Assembly: GCA_964464755.1 (NCBI GenBank)
Contig: CAYXGZ010000032.1
Location: forward strand, 1 to 39,899
Direction of reading: 5' to 3'
Length of the DNA stretch: 39,899 nucleotides
DNA from: CAYXGZ01 sp964464755
Lineage (GTDB): Bacteria; Planctomycetota; MHYJ01; JACPRB01
Below the pieces are notes generated by a model, which was not told where the DNA came from, made no database searches, and saw nothing but the letters and a program-made list of their open reading frames with translations. Below, one piece after another: positions 39,671 through 39,899 of this stretch; positions within the stretch are counted from its first letter, which is position 1, and each line of letters opens with the position of its first letter. The position numbers and the translations under genes were made by a program.

Positions 39671-39899
39671 ATGGAACTCAAGGCGAACATTCCGGACGGG
39701 CCGATCGAGAAGAAGTGGGACCGGCACCGCTTCGAGGTGAAGCTCGTGAACCCCGCCAACAAGCGGAAGTACACGGTGCTCGTCGTCGGCAGCGGCCTGG
39801 CGGGCGCCTCCGCGGCCGCGACGCTGGCCGAGCTCGGCTACCGGGTGAAGTGCTTCTGCTACCAGGACAGCCCCCGCCGCGCCCACTCGATCGCCGCCC
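39671..39899 (+). CDS. sdhA: Succinate dehydrogenase / fumarate reductase flavoprotein subunit (N-terminal part)
   Basis: The first 76 residues are in the window; the gene runs off the end. KYTVLVVGSGLAGASAAATL is the FAD-binding GxGxxG segment, and PRRAHSIAA contains the histidine that in known enzymes carries covalently bound FAD. The ATG lies 8 nt after the sdhC stop. N-terminal NIPDGPIEKKWDRHRFEVKL matches the long-N-terminus form that accompanies cytochrome b558 anchors. Confidence 0.92.
   Translation, partial: MELKANIPDGPIEKKWDRHRFEVKLVNPANKRKYTVLVVGSGLAGASAAATLAELGYRVKCFCYQDSPRRAHSIAA

Noticed and set aside
1..39899. CRISPR arrays, tRNA or rRNA genes, insertion sequences, integrase or prophage genes
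   Set aside because: None was found. No regularly spaced direct repeats of CRISPR size, no transposase-like protein and no tRNA-like cloverleaf were seen by eye.

Overview
This is a gene-dense, very GC-rich bacterial chromosome segment. Coding is almost continuous, many genes overlap by 1-4 bases, and the widest gap is about 130 bp. No rRNA, tRNA, insertion sequence, prophage or CRISPR array is visible. Several features point to the Planctomycetota/PVC side of the tree: a planctomycete-type ECF sigma factor, a Ser/Thr kinase with a C-terminal repeat region, WD40 and HEAT proteins, a Minf_1886-like protein, an MJ0042-type zinc ribbon, and a pseudopilin-like protein ending like DUF1559. That assignment is an inference. 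Two genes carry an in-frame TGA exactly where a redox cysteine is expected, so the organism probably makes selenocysteine.

Layout. 1-1885: 3' part of aspS, then an ECF sigma factor coupled to it by a GTGA overlap. 1882-7410 (minus): two related secreted beta-propeller proteins, a predicted thioredoxin-like selenoprotein and a HEAT-repeat protein; three of these genes share a bipartite upstream motif. 7477-9864: membrane Ser/Thr kinase. 9865-11331: an unknown protein and a family 2 glycosyltransferase. 11367-17584: the translation cluster thrS-infC-rpmI-rplT-pheS-pheT, with a shortened PheT. 17656-19605: a two-gene signalling unit, a solo GspE/MshE N-domain protein followed by an unusual HU-HU-receiver-ATPase fusion. 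19681-23703 (minus): mgtE-ppx and thiS-thiG-rmlA. 23799-29052: a pseudopilin-like gene, then metG, a Minf_1886-like gene and an AI-2E-family transporter, and tmk-holB. 29129-33267: hslU coupled to a selenocysteine BCP-type peroxiredoxin, a half-size glycosyltransferase, ruvA and a lipoprotein. 33268-37593 (minus): a small membrane protein, an amidase, glycerate kinase, a zinc-ribbon/HEAT membrane protein, a small anchored protein and yebC. 37726-39899: an M20 amidohydrolase and the start of a succinate dehydrogenase/fumarate reductase operon.

How it fits together. Most of the window is housekeeping: four aminoacyl-tRNA synthetases, IF3, L35, L20, DNA polymerase III delta prime, thymidylate kinase and RuvA. 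The accessory interest is a probable envelope-stress module at 1.1-9.9 kb (ECF sigma, kinase, propellers, selenoprotein), the two-gene signalling unit at 17.6-19.6 kb, and the two predicted selenoproteins. A further recurring pattern is a TAnnnT box only 7-10 nt before the start codon of many first genes. This suggests frequent leaderless mRNAs and helped choose several starts.
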